Positions 33,041-43,820 of a stretch of DNA of 64,000 nucleotides are shown piece by piece. The notes under the pieces were generated by a model that searched no databases, had not been told where the DNA came from, and worked only from the letters and a program-made list of their open reading frames with translations. The position numbers were made by a program, and so were the translations under genes. Origin of the DNA: Costus lasius. Lineage: Eukaryota; Streptophyta; Magnoliopsida; Zingiberales; Costaceae. The number at the start of each line of letters is the position of its first letter. Within the stretch, counting starts at the first letter, position 1. The DNA lies in contig CM050451.1 in NCBI GenBank assembly GCA_027563935.2, positions 26,365,565 to 26,429,564 of the forward strand, read 5' to 3'.

Positions 33041-33787
33041 GCTCTCTGTGACTTGGGGGCTAGTGTTAGTAGCATGCCTCTATCTCTTTTTAAAGATCTA
33101 GATTTGGGAGGCTTGAAACCAACATATATGGCCCTTCAGTTTGCTAATGGCTCTATCCACCACCCAGAGGGAATTGTGGAAGATGTGCCACTTAAAGTTG
33201 GGGATTTCTTTATTCCAGTGGACTTTATAGTCCTGGATATGACAGAGAATGCCCGACTACCCCTTATATTGGGCCGTCCCTTCCTAGCTACTGCTGGAGC
33301 TGTTATAGACGTTCAGAATGGGAAGTTGTCCTTGAAAATTGGTGAGACCGTTCTACAATTTAATCTTTCTATTGATGCAAATGAATTGTCTTTACCAGGT
33401 TCCTGCTGTAGCCTAGAGTTTGTAATGGAGACTACTCATCCTTCAAGGGAAATGTGGGATCCTCTGATGATGTGTCAATTATCCAACCATGATGACTGTG
33501 CCAAGCTGATGAAGGAGTTGTCTCCTTGTGCGTGCTTGTTCGACGTCCACCCAGATGTGGCTTGCCACAGAGTGCTGCATGATAGATTTCAGGATATAGA
33601 TCCAAAGGGAGAGTGGAAGAATGACTTAGACTATAACACTTTTTCTGTACTATGTACTCTTAAGACATTTTATTCTGTACACCTATTGCTTTTATTGCTT
33701 ATCTCCATAGGTGTTAATATAAGGCGGAGAAGAAAGGGGCGAGTACTTGCCATTTCTTACGCCTCTAACCCTCTAGACGTGCCATGA
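33041..33787 (+). pseudogene. Protease of element B ending in a hydrophobic tail
   Basis: After a TAG near 33038 the frame continues with the protease: ALCDLGASVSSMPLSLFKD, VGDFFIPVDFIVLDM, RLPLILGRPFLATAGAVID. About 245 residues are open. Downstream there is no RT. Instead comes a Cys-containing segment (ELSPCACLFDVHPDVACHRV), then TFYSVHLLLLLLISIGV followed by RRRRKGR, which looks like one membrane span with a basic stop-transfer side, and a TGA. Role of the tail unknown; it could be a frame-shifted remnant or a true anchor. Confidence 0.75.
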
Positions 33788-33832
33788 TAAAGCACAGACA
33801 TTAGTCGAGCTGTTGACCTTAAACCAGCGCTT

Positions 33833-33850
33833 CTTGGGAGGCATCCCAAG
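33833..33850 (+). other. Hairpin H1 after the truncated pol of B
   Basis: CTTGGGAGGCATCCCAAG, same 6-bp stem, loop AGGCAT, preceded by GACCTTAAACCAGCGCTT. It is present although RT and integrase are gone, 46 bases after the stop codon. Confidence 0.85.
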
Positions 33851-34021
33851 TATCTATCTTTTATTATGTTCTATTTGTTTATTATTGTAGATGTTTATGT
33901 TGTGTTGTTTTGATAATATGTTGTGATGACCCATAGCATTATTTTTCCTGTTTTATATATTGAATAGCATCCTATTGACATTTGCAACTTTTGCTATTTT
34001 TTAGCTAATTTTTGCTCATCG

Positions 34022-34125
34022 CCGAAGTGTTCACGGTCGGGCCGTGATCGCCTCACCGATGCCAGCGTGGTCTGCCAAAGTATTCACGGGTAGGCCGTGA
34101 TCATTGTCACGGCTGTGCTTTGCCT
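34022..34125 (+). repeat. Internal palindromic array of B
   Basis: Two to three copies of TTCACGG(G)T(A)GGGCCGTGATC-type half-sites, the same words as in B's LTR array. Confidence 0.65.
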
Positions 34126-34133
34126 TCACTGCT

Positions 34134-34140
34134 TATAAAA
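34134..34140 (+). promoter_or_regulatory. TATA-like box downstream of B's internal array
   Basis: TATAAAA followed by GGGGCACG and, 20-40 bases on, AACTTAGGGTTCAC and CCACCGCCGCAG, words typical of plant leaders. Position after the array parallels the LTR layout. Candidate internal promoter; no expression evidence. Confidence 0.4.
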
Positions 34141-34399
34141 GGGGCACGACGGCGAAACTTAGGGTTCACATCTGTTCTTAGCACCACCGCCGCAGCGTTG
34201 GTGATTTGTTCACGATATGCGCCCTGCGGTGGGAGCATTTATGCTCTTTTGTCTACTTTAGTAAGTTTCTACCTTTTACTTGCTATTATTGTACTTTTTA
34301 CTATATAGGAGACTATGCAGTTATTTGCCGTGGGTAGAGGGTTTCCCTCTTTATTTGTGTTTGTTGTTAGTGTATTTTTAGTGTGTTATGTTTTGTTTC
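34141..34399 (+). other. B internal sequence before the C insertion
   Basis: Leader-like then AT-rich; a 62-codon frame (34120-34308) has no recognisable family. B continues at 54607 after element C. Confidence 0.4.
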
Positions 34400-34404
34400 A
34401 TTAT
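34400..34404. repeat. Target-site duplication of C, left copy
   Basis: ATTAT, repeated at 54602-54606. Confidence 0.93.
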
Positions 34405-36320
34405 TGATGACACCGAAATTCATCGTGATTTCTATGCCATTTTATTGATATTTATGTGTCATATTCATAGACTTTGCTTATTTTTATGCCATATTTTATC
34501 AATATCTGCGGAATCTACACTTTTTTCTATTTTTGATGATTTTCAGGCAAAAAGGCATATTTTCTAGTCAATTTGGCATATTTTCTAGTCAATTTCGAGC
34601 AATCCAAGTGCATAATCAAACTCACAACATCAAAAGAAGATCATACGTCAAATTTCAGAAGATTTGGAGCTTCAGAGAAAATTACGGCACCCCCAATATA
34701 TGCTTTACGGTACCGTAATTTGGACATTTTTCGGACAGAGAATTTCATGTGATTATGGCACTACCGTAAACATCTTTACGGTGCCGTATTTCAGGAAGTT
34801 TTTTATCAGAGAAACGATGGAGTTTACGGTACCACCGTAAAGAACTTTACGGTACCGTAAGTTGAACCGATTTTCAACCAAAAAAATTATTGACATTACA
34901 GCACTACCGTAAGGAACTTTACGGTACCGTAATTCTAGAAGAATTTCGAACCGAGGACTTACTGTCCAGATTATGACACTGACGAAAATACCATTACGGC
35001 CGTAATTAAAACCCAGCTCACGATTTTCCCGGTCAACTCCGAAGCCCAATTTTTGCGTAGATGATTGCAATCGATCCAGGCCACTAAAGACGTTTCGGTA
35101 AGAAGAAAATGGAGAGCCATCGACGAGACAAAGCCAAGCACACCTAAAGCCCTAATTTTCATCCACCAAAGAGAGAGAAATTGCCTCACACACATCCGCC
35201 TTAGGGTTCGCCGCCGGGAAGCCTCTAGCGCATCTCCAGCCGTGAATTTTGAGTGGAAGCTACGCATAGAGGAGGAGGAGGTGCACCTAAAGTTTCAACG
35301 TGATCGGAGATCAGACAGAGGAGAAATCACCACAAATCCGAGCGTCGCCGCTGTTGCGCCAAGATTACGGCCGTAAACGTTTTTACGGCCGTACCGTAAT
35401 TCTTCCTTCTTCTCTATTTTCGATTTCCTTCAACATGAATTATTGTAATCTTCCTCCCATGCAAGCTTAAACCTCTTTTGGGACACGGGGGAGTAATTCA
35501 CTCGATTTTTAATGACTAGATGACTATTTTTCCATTATTCTGTCATGTTTAATCTTAGCATGATAATTTTACTCATGTGATGTTTGTTCTTAGACTCTCC
35601 TTAGATCTATATTATTATTTATGTTTTAGAATTTTCGCTATTGACTGAAAAGTAATTGCTTGAGAATTTGGAACCCTAGAATTGCATGATAGGAACCCCT
35701 TTTAGGTTAGCTCTTACTTGTTTAATTCTAGTAATCTTATTGCCATGATAATAACATAAATCTAGGATTGAGTCTAAGTATCTCAAACGTGGAGATCTTG
35801 TGCGAAAGCAAAGATCGGAACGTTGGAGAGCCTTGAGTAAAACTAGTGTTGAGATTCGGATGCACGAGAGTGATCCTTGAATTTCCACTAGAGATTTTCA
35901 ACCTAGAATTCGGATGCACGAAAGTGATCCTTGAGTTTTTCGTTTGATGATTTACTTATCTTTAGCTTGGGATAAATCTTGCGCGAGAGCGAGGATTGAT
36001 CTCTGCATGGTTGTCTGCATGAAAGTGAGACAACCCTTTTATTAAAGTAAATTACATCTTTATCATGTTTACATTAAACTGACACACTGACACAATCACT
36101 ATTCATGTCTAGTCATAGAAATTAGAGTAAATGAAACCCTAGTCCCAGCCTCTCTCTCTGATAACTCTGTTTCAATGCTTTGGTCTTCGTTTGCTAGTTT
36201 GCACTCTTTCGATTTCCTAGATAGTGAAAAATTAATTATTCGGTACTCAACAGCATAGGTCCCTCTGGATTCGATACTTTCTTTATTACTTCGAGTATCC
36301 GTACACTTGCGGACACAACA
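34405..36320 (+). repeat. 5' LTR of element C
   Basis: TGATGACACCGAAATTC...GCGGACACAACA. It matches 52182-54601 apart from the TRIM there, a 22-bp tandem duplication here (about 34553-34597, TTTTCTAGTCAATTTGGCAT twice) and a 9-bp one near 36081 (GACACACTG...). It carries the empty TRIM target (ACACTGACGAAAATACC near 34975). Confidence 0.94.
34680..34955 (+). repeat. Palindromic array in C's 5' LTR
   Basis: Four units with TTTACGGTACCGTAA or close variants, each preceded by a half-site such as ACGGCACCCCC or GGCACTACCGTAA. In C I find no internal second array. Confidence 0.75.
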
Positions 36321-36326
36321 AGTTTT

Positions 36327-36344
36327 TGGCGCCATTGCCGGAGA
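36327..36344 (+). promoter_or_regulatory. tRNA-Asp primer-binding site of C
   Basis: TGGCGCCATTGCCGGAGA, two mismatches to the plant tRNA-Asp end, six bases after the LTR. Confidence 0.92.
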
Positions 36345-36482
36345 CCTTAGTTTTTGTTGATATCGAAGACATTGAGATTATTGCTAGACTAGGTTTCATT
36401 TACGTTTTATCTTTTTATTCTTTTCTGTTTACTTACAACATTTGATCAGATTGCTCTAGTGTGCACAGGAAATTCATTTCTA

Positions 36483-37810
36483 ATGGCTGATCGAAGATCA
36501 CTGAGAGACTATGCAGCCCCTAATCCTCAAAGGATACAATTTAGCATTTCTAGACCTGCAATTGAGGCCTCCAACTTTGAAATTAACCCTGCCTTCTTGT
36601 CTATGATCCAGTAGAACCAGTTTGGAGGATCATCAATCGAAGATCCTCATTCACATTTATATATCTTTCTTGAATATTGTGATACCATAAAAATTCATGG
36701 AGTTTCTGATGACGCACTAAAACTGAGATTGTTACCTTTTTCTCTCAGGGATCAAGCACGATCTTGGTTGCATTCTCGTCAACCCAATACCTTCACAACA
36801 TGGGAACAATTATCAAAAGCTTTTCTGATGAAATATTTTCCACCGAGCAAGACTATCCAATTGAGGAATCAAATCATGAACTTTCAACAGAAGAGTGAAG
36901 AATCACTCAGCGAGGCATGGGAGAGATTCAATGATTTACAACGGAAGTGTCCTAACCATGGCTTCGAAAATGAGTTTCTAATTCAGACATTTTATTATGG
37001 CTTAGTTTATAATACCCGTCTAATTATTGATGCTGCCGCAGGGGGAGCCTTGATGAGTAGAACATTTGACGATGCTTTCAAGTTGCTTGAGGAGATGTCC
37101 TTGAATCATAGCCAATGGGCTCCAGATGAAGGAATGTATTGTCATCAACATGGTAAGGATGAGAATGAGGATCAGCAACCCTTGACTGAAAAGGTTAGTG
37201 AACCCATGCTAGAGAAACTTTCAGCTAGCCAAATTCAATCATTGCAAATTCAAAACACAAAAAAATTTGAGGATCTTGAAGAAACTGTTAGTCACCTTGC
37301 TTCTCAATTAGAATCCTTAGTGGCGTATAATAAAATTCTAGAAGAACAAATATCTAGATTAAGCTCTTGGGAACATTGCAATGTCATTATCACTAGAAGT
37401 GGGAGACAATTAGGAGAACTTAAGGAGAAAGAGTCTATTAATGATCATTATGAGGAATTAGAATTAGAAAAATCTTCTAAACATGAACAAACCCTACCTA
37501 GTTTAACACCTCAAATGGGAAGTAAACCGAAAGGGGATGTGCTATGTAAAGAAGGTGATTCTAAGGCTAATCTACCTCCACCCTATAGACCACCAGTACC
37601 TTTTCCCCAAAGGATAGTGCAAGAAAAGTTAAATAAGAAATTTGGGAAATTTCTTGATGTTTTGAAAAAGCTTTACATTAACATACCATTTACTAAATTT
37701 TTGAAAGAAATCTTGTCTAACAAAAGAAATATAGAAAACTATGGTACTGTGGCTTTAACTGAGGAATGTAGTGTTGTTATTCAAAATAGGTTGCCACCAA
37801 AATTGAATGA
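36483..37810 (+). pseudogene. Gag of element C, no zinc knuckle
   Basis: Starts MADRRSLRDYAAPNPQ, ISRPAIEASNFEINPAF, TAG at 36612, then open: LPFSLRDQARSWL, FLMKYFPPSKTIQLRNQI, GGALMSRTFDDAFKLLEEM. Where other Gags have a CCHC knuckle, C has a short linker (GMYCHQHGKDENEDQQP) and goes straight to the coiled-coil-like region (FEDLEETVSHLASQLESL), so the nucleic-acid-binding motif is missing. Then WEHCNVIITRSGRQLGEL and YRPPVPFPQRIVQEKL lead to the protease. One frame from 36615 to 37959. Confidence 0.85.
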
Positions 37811-38354
37811 TCCAGGTAGTCTTTCTATCCCATGTTTTATTGGTAGTATGGCTTTCGACCGAGCCTTATGTGATCTAGGGGCTAGTGTAAGTCTTATGCC
37901 TTTGTCTGTGTGCAGAAAATTGGACATGGGAGCTCCTAAGCCGACTACAATTTCTTTGTAGCTCGCTGATCGATCGGTAAAATATCCATGGGGTATTCTA
38001 GAGGATGTTCCTATACAAGTTGGTAGATACTTCATACCTGCTGATTTTGTGGTACTTGAAATGGAAGAAGATGCCAAGATTCCTATTATTTTGGGTAGGC
38101 CGTTCTTAGCCACTGCTGGAGCCCTTATTGATGTGCGGAACAGTAAACTTGCTTTAAGAATTGGCAATGACAAGATTGAGTTTGATTTGAATAATTCATT
38201 GAAAAAACCTGCATATGCTAGTTCTTGTTGCACTATTCATGCCATCGATGACACAGTTTATGATGTTAGTTGTTTGTTTGACGATTCTTCTGCTGATGTT
38301 TCTTTTTCTGATTCTTTTTCTGATGCCTTGAAAAATTCTTGTGAAAAAAATTGA
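37811..38354 (+). pseudogene. Protease of element C
   Basis: Same frame as gag: ALCDLGASVSLMPLSVCRKL (about 37864-37923), TAG at 37959, then VGRYFIPADFVVLEME, IPIILGRPFLATAGALID. It ends with a Ser/Asp-rich linker (DDSSADVSFSDSFSDAL) and a frameshift near 38350 at a run of A. Confidence 0.82.
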
Positions 38355-39290
38355 TAATTCTGGTTTTGAGAATGATTTTGATGAATTCGATGATGAAAAA
38401 TATGATATTTTAGATTGTGCTACTTTTAATAATGAAAGTGAAAAGATCCCTAAAGTTGAGTTGAAAGTTTTACCTGATAATCTTAGATATGGATTTCTTG
38501 GTCCTAACTCCACCTACCCTATGATTGTGGATGCTAAATTAGATGCCAGGAAACTGATCTACTCTTGAAGGAGCTAAGAATTCATAGAAAGATAATTGGG
38601 TATTCCATTGATGACTTAAAAGGGATTAATCCTTCTTTTTGTATGCACAAGATTCACATAGAGGATGAGCACAAACCGCATGTAGATTTTCAGAGAAGGC
38701 TCAACCCGTCTATGAAGGAAGGGGTGAAGAAGGAAGTATTAAAATTGCTAGATGCAGGTATTATCTACTCTATCTCAGATAGTAAGTGGGTGAGTCTTGT
38801 ACACTGTGTTCCAAAGAAGGGAGGTGTCACTGTAATGAAAAATAAGGATAATGAATTAATACCTGTTAGAAATGTCACTAGTTGGCGTATGTGTATTGAT
38901 TATAGAAAATTAATGTTGCCACTAGGAAAGATCATTTTCCCTTACCTTTCATTGATCAAATGGTGGAGAGACTTGCTAAACACTCTCACTTTTGTTTTCT
39001 TGATGGGTATTCCGGATTTTTTAAGATTCCTATTCATCCTGATGATCAGGATAAAACCACTTTTACATGTCCTTATAGTACTTTTGCTTATAGAAGAATG
39101 CCCTTTGGTTTATGCAATGCACCTGCCACTTTTCAAAGGTGTATGATGGCAATTTTTTCTGATTTTATTGAAGACTTCATAGATGTTTTTATGGATGATT
39201 TCTCTGTCTATGGTTTCTCTTTTGATGACTACTTAGCTAATCTCTCTAGAGTTTTACAGAGATGCGAAGAGACTAACCTTGTCTTGAAAT
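38341..39290 (+). pseudogene. Reverse transcriptase of element C, part before the copia insertion
   Basis: Three frames in turn (breaks near 38350, 38550, 38915). Pre-RT LKVLPDNLRYGFLGPNSTYP, KELRIHRKIIGYSIDDLKGI, FQRRLNPSMKEGVKKEVLKL, SLVHCVPKKGGVTV, SWRMCIDYRKL, FCFLDGYSGFFKIPIHPDDQ, YRRMPFGLCNAPATFQR and the catalytic FMDDFSVYGF, intact here. The frame is cut at LVLK by the copia LTR and resumes at 48788 with the expected next residues (NWEKC). Confidence 0.88.
39286..39290. repeat. Target-site duplication of the copia element, left copy
   Basis: GAAAT here against GAATT at 48788-48792. The right copy keeps the RT codons (TTG AAT TGG), so the left copy has one change. Confidence 0.85.
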
Positions 39291-41381
39291 TGTTGGTGTA
39301 TATGCCCTAGGACCTAGTTTTGGTCCATCTTTGTACTACTTAACTCTGATATTCATATATCTTTCCGGCATTGTCGTTATCATTGTTTGTCTACACCTGC
39401 GATTGTGTACTTACTTGATAATGTCCCTGGAGACAGATTGGATCTGTGCTCAAATGATTGTCCCCAGTCGATGTACCTGAGTGGATATGGGACAGCTCTG
39501 GTACTTGTGAGACTGGTATGTGGGCTGGTTAGGCACATGGTGCTAACGCAGACACATGGGTATATCATTGGAGGATATACTGGATAGACCCGCTGTGAGG
39601 CTATGACTTGGTGTCATGAGTTATCCTCACAAGTGACAGGAGATGCATTGATCCCTTGACTTGAGGTCATTGACCATTCTATATGGTTAGGGACTTGCTT
39701 TGATACAACCTAACACCTCGCCGTAGTTGGGAGGTCATAACGGTTGTCATTGAGCATGTCACGACCCATATGAGAAGGACAATGGACAGACACAGGATTT
39801 GCCCCTTCCTTAGGGAAGTATGATATCCATGGAGCTCCTCTATGGTTCTATGACTGAGAGTGTATGGCCATACCCAGGTGAGAACCTAATTTAGTCATAA
39901 CCATGTGATTGGGTGAAAACAAGTGGTGACACACTTGTCCAATCGGATATCAGTTCGGCAAAGAGACTGTAATGCATCTGTACCTAGTTGCGATGATGGG
40001 GATGTCGATGTCGATATCCATTCCAATGACCTGGGTAGCAGCGATGCACTGCTAGGTGCCACTCACTGCTTGTGATGACCTTTGGTTAGCACTGCCAGCG
40101 TTAGAGGAACCTACAGGGTCGCACACCTTGATACTCGAGTTTTCATATTGATCGGGTAGCCTTTAGATCGAGTTATTGGATAACTCGGATCTATTTGGGA
40201 GATTTCATCAGCGCCAATGGGCCTGATGAGATGGAAGAAACTTATTGGAGCCAACTTCCGTTTTTAGCATATTGATCAAATTAACCATGGTTAACCTCAT
40301 TTGACCATGGGTTAAATTGGATTGGATCCAATAGCTTGGTTAACATGCATAATGGACTTTGGGCTTGGCCCATTGTTTAGTTGGGCTTGCTAATAAGTTG
40401 TATTGAAGGGCTATGAGGCTTGAAGGGTATAATGGGGATGAATTAATAGGATAGGCGCATATGGGATTCTAGTTGGACTAGAATTTGCGCCTATGCCTTG
40501 TTTGGTATCTCCTAGGTGATTAAATCAAATTGGATTTGAATAAATCACCCAAGATAATTGATTGGATTGTGTTTGACAATTGTGGGCTGATTATTAACAT
40601 AATTAGAGTCCTAATTGGATTAGGACTTGCGCCCAAGCCACATTAGGCAATCCATTATATTGCCTTGACTAGGTCTAGGCGCATAGATGGGATTAATGCC
40701 TCATATGGCATGATATGGGCGCATATGGCTTATACTTGCTTTGGCAAGTCTTAGGCGCATATGGGAGTGGAGATTTAATCAGTATATTTGATTAAATAAT
40801 CTCCTAGAATCATGCCTTAATTGTCAACACTTGCCTTTCTCCCCTAACCGCCTCTTGCTCCTATAAATAAGCCCTTGCCGCCCCCTCTCTTGATGATGCT
40901 AATTCCTTGGAGGCGTGAAGCATTAGAGGGCGACAGCTTGGAGGGCTTGAAGCTCTTCTTCTTCCATCAAGGGCGCAAGCATGCTTCACCTCTTCCTTTC
41001 CTTGGCGCAAAGGAACAAGAAGGCTTGCGGCGTTCCCTTCTCCTTCCATCTCCTTGGCGCATCACATCTTGGTGGTGGTGCAAGTTGCTTGGATAACTCT
41101 CCTAAGGCATGGATCTTCTTCCAGAGGCTAGCACCGGGCGAGGAAGAAGAAAACTTGAGGAATCCATGTGTGCGAGACTGCAGAGGGTGAACACTTGGGC
41201 GCCTTCATCGACATCAGCTTCTAATTGCTTAAAGGTACTTACTATCACATCATGTCGACCCCCTCGCAAGAGATCTTCACTGGGTTTTTGGGATCGGCCT
41301 GTTTCGGGGACATTCTTCCGCTGCATAAAATGTATGTCCATGACACTGAAAATTGTAAAATGTCCCCGGGGTTTCCCAACA
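39291..41381 (+). repeat. 5' LTR of the copia element
   Basis: TGTTGGTGTATATGCC...GGGGTTTCCCAACA. Inside, GGCGCATA or its complement occurs about six times between 40450 and 40765, and CTATAAATAAGCCC (40860-40873) is a good TATA box for the element's transcript. The short open frames at 40861-41440 lie in the leader and have no family match. Confidence 0.95.
40861..40868 (+). promoter_or_regulatory. TATA box of the copia 5' LTR
   Basis: CTATAAAT about 520 bp before the LTR end, followed by a GC-richer leader. The same box is at 48267-48274 in the 3' LTR. Confidence 0.65.
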
Positions 41382-41382
41382 G

Positions 41383-41393
41383 TGGTATCAGAG
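41383..41393 (+). promoter_or_regulatory. Initiator Met-tRNA primer-binding site (copia)
   Basis: TGGTATCAGAG, one base after the LTR end, complementary to the 3' end of plant initiator Met-tRNA. Confidence 0.95.
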
Positions 41394-43037
41394 GTACTTG
41401 CGAGCCTCGAACGATGTTCTTTCATGCTTTTCATGCTCACATGCCATATCTACATTTTCGCATATTGCATAGATGTTGGCGCATGGTTTTTCTTTAAGTA
41501 GAAAAATTGTAGGTCTCTTGTTTCTTACTTCTAATTAACTTCTTGTGGTTCTTTGCTCTCTTCATGTGATGGGATAGACCCATACGTGGAAGAGAAAATT
41601 TCTCCTCTCATAATAGGATAGACCTATCTTGAGAGACTTGTTGGGATAGGGCATGGACTGGGTGATTGCCCTTATCCTAACAAGTTAGGGATTGCAAGCA
41701 GGGCAACCGGTATGCCTCTTGTAGACTCCTGAGAGAAATTTAGAATCAAAGATTTGTGATATAAAGGGAAGGAAGAGAGACATGTTTTATGAAAAAGTAA
41801 AATTTTAGATTTTATGTTTTTCATGAGCATGTAGAATTGCATGAGTAAGTACTTGATTGTGCATGATGTTATGGTCATATGTCAAGCCCCTTAGCATGCC
41901 TGTGATGTATCCTTGTGAGGCCTGCGTGCCGCTTTTCTTTTTGCTTTTAACTAAGAAGAAGATTAGGGTGGCGCATCTACTTGGAGCAAGGTGCATGCTT
42001 GCTTGGTTGTGCATCCTTGCCTGATGGCGCAACAAGCTTCAAAGGTGGCACATCCTTGCATGGGGGCGCAAGTTAGGGTTTGGCCGAGCCTTGTGCTTGT
42101 GTGCTATCCCTCTTGTGGCTTGCTAGATGGCGCACTTTCCTTGGAGGAAGACCATGGCATTGGCCGAACCTTGTGGGTGTACCCCTAGGGTTTGAGAGCT
42201 AAACCATGAGAGAAGTACCTTGGAGCCAACCTTGAAGATAGAGCTAGAGATCGGCTAGGCTAGGTCTCGTCTTGGGGCTTGAATCCTAGGTCAAGAGTTG
42301 AACCCCTTTTTAGCATGGATTGGTTCAATGTCTTGAATGGGCTATGATCACATCATCCTTTTATTGCTTTCTTTACAAAAGCTAAAGCATGTCTGTGATG
42401 TTTTATTGTTATGTTATCACCATAGGATTGCACGCCTGTAATGATAGACATAAGATAAAACTGAGATGATGAGACCTTAAACAAAAACCCTCAATTAAAA
42501 TATCAAGTCTAGTAGCCTTCTAACGCGTAGCCCTCACTAAGCTATCGATCAGTGGAGTTGTGAATTGTTTCCCATCCTCGTGGGACACACCCACTTATCT
42601 TTAGAAAGTGCGTGGTGGCAATGGTTTCCCCAGTCTAGTTTTAATCTGGGCGTGCCTTCGCAAGGAAACTCGTTGGCCCTGGGCATAACGGTTAGGAATG
42701 GACTTGACTAGATTTTCATGTGTGCTAGGCACATGATGAAACTCTAGAGGCATCGTTGAGAGGTTATGGTTTCATGCTGTATCCAGCCCTCGCTGGACAT
42801 GAAATGCCTGGACTGTCTCAATAAGGGGAATTGCTTGGAGCAATCGGCCGGCGAGCCCACTTTAGGAAACATGGGTCACTTTGTGCATCTCATCCCACCC
42901 TCGTGGGACGCGAAGCCCTATGTGGAATGAGGATCTCATCTCACTAGGAAATCTTGGATTTCTCGATTGACTTTGTGGGTTGTCAATTCGATTAAAAATA
43001 GTGGGAGCCATGGTCATTTAAAACAAGTCTAGTTTAA
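41394..43037 (+). other. Copia leader region
   Basis: About 1.6 kb without a recognisable protein. It has repeated phrases GGCGCA and ATCCT.GC.TG (41980-42070) and two copies of CCTCGTGGGAC (42573, 42899). It may contain packaging signals; nothing more can be said. Confidence 0.5.
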
Positions 43038-43590
43038 ATGACTCGAAGTAGTACTAATCTGCTGTTTCTTGGTTGTTGTAAAATAATGGCTATAAACAAT
43101 GGCATTTGGTCACTGCGATCTACCCTGGAAAGGGAAAAGTTGGTTGGATCCAACTTACTGGATTGGTATATGAACTTGAGAATCGTGCTCAAGCTCAAAA
43201 GGAAGCTTTGTGTCCTTGAGCATCCTTTTCCTGAGCCACTTCCATGCTCGGCCTCAGCGGCTGAGAGGGATGCTTATGATAAGCATCAGGTTGATACTTT
43301 GGAAGTTGCTAACCAACATGTCACCTGAATTTAGAGGGTAATATGAATCGAAGAGTGCCTCTGAGATTATTTTTAATCTGAGGCAGCTCTTTGATGAATT
43401 GGTTGAGCTCAATCCTCCTAAAGTTGATATTCAGTATGTTGAGCCGAAAGGCTTGACCAAGGAACTGAAATTAAAGATGGATATGATCAGGAATAGTAGG
43501 TGCTATTCATGTGGAGGGCCACCTCACATGTTGAAGGACATGTTGCAACTTCAGAATGAGGAGAAGAAAGGCAAGGCCTTGTCTTCATGC
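43038..43590 (+). pseudogene. Remnant of copia gag
   Basis: The N-terminal capsid part is recognisable (LRSTLEREKLVGSNLLDWYM, LRIVLKLKRKLCVLEHP). It stops at 43326. A second piece from 43399 has FDELVELNPPKVDIQYVEPK-like wording and half a zinc knuckle (CYSCGGPPHMLKD). Most of the roughly 250-residue Gag is missing. Not functional. Confidence 0.75.
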
Positions 43591-43820
43591 TCAGGTATTT
43601 GTGTTACCGAAGTCAACCTTTCTACTCCTATGAAATGGGTATTGGATACCGCATGTGGAGCTCATATTTGTACAAATATGCGATGGCTCTGAAAGGATAG
43701 ATCGGTAAGGCCTAGAGAGATTGACCTACGGATAGGTAACAGGGCACAAGTTGCTGCTGTTGCTATAGGAGTTTCTCTCCCTGCCTTTAGGACTTCAGTT
43801 AAAGCTAGACAATTGCTATT
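43591..43820 (+). pseudogene. Copia protease remnant
   Basis: WVLDTACGAHICTNMRWL, the copia protease site with DTA for the usual DTG/DSG, then TGA at 43690 (the next codon of the family is a Leu) and a frame change before integrase. Confidence 0.7.

Noticed and set aside
34971..35376. Frames around 100 codons in C's LTR (also 53301-53664)
   Set aside because: Present in both LTRs; the sequence looks like a transcribed leader (CCCTAATTTTC, CGCCGCC words), not a conserved protein.
40861..41501. Frames of 60-130 codons in the copia LTR and leader (repeated at 48267-48830)
   Set aside because: They are LTR/leader sequence present in both LTRs with no known domain.
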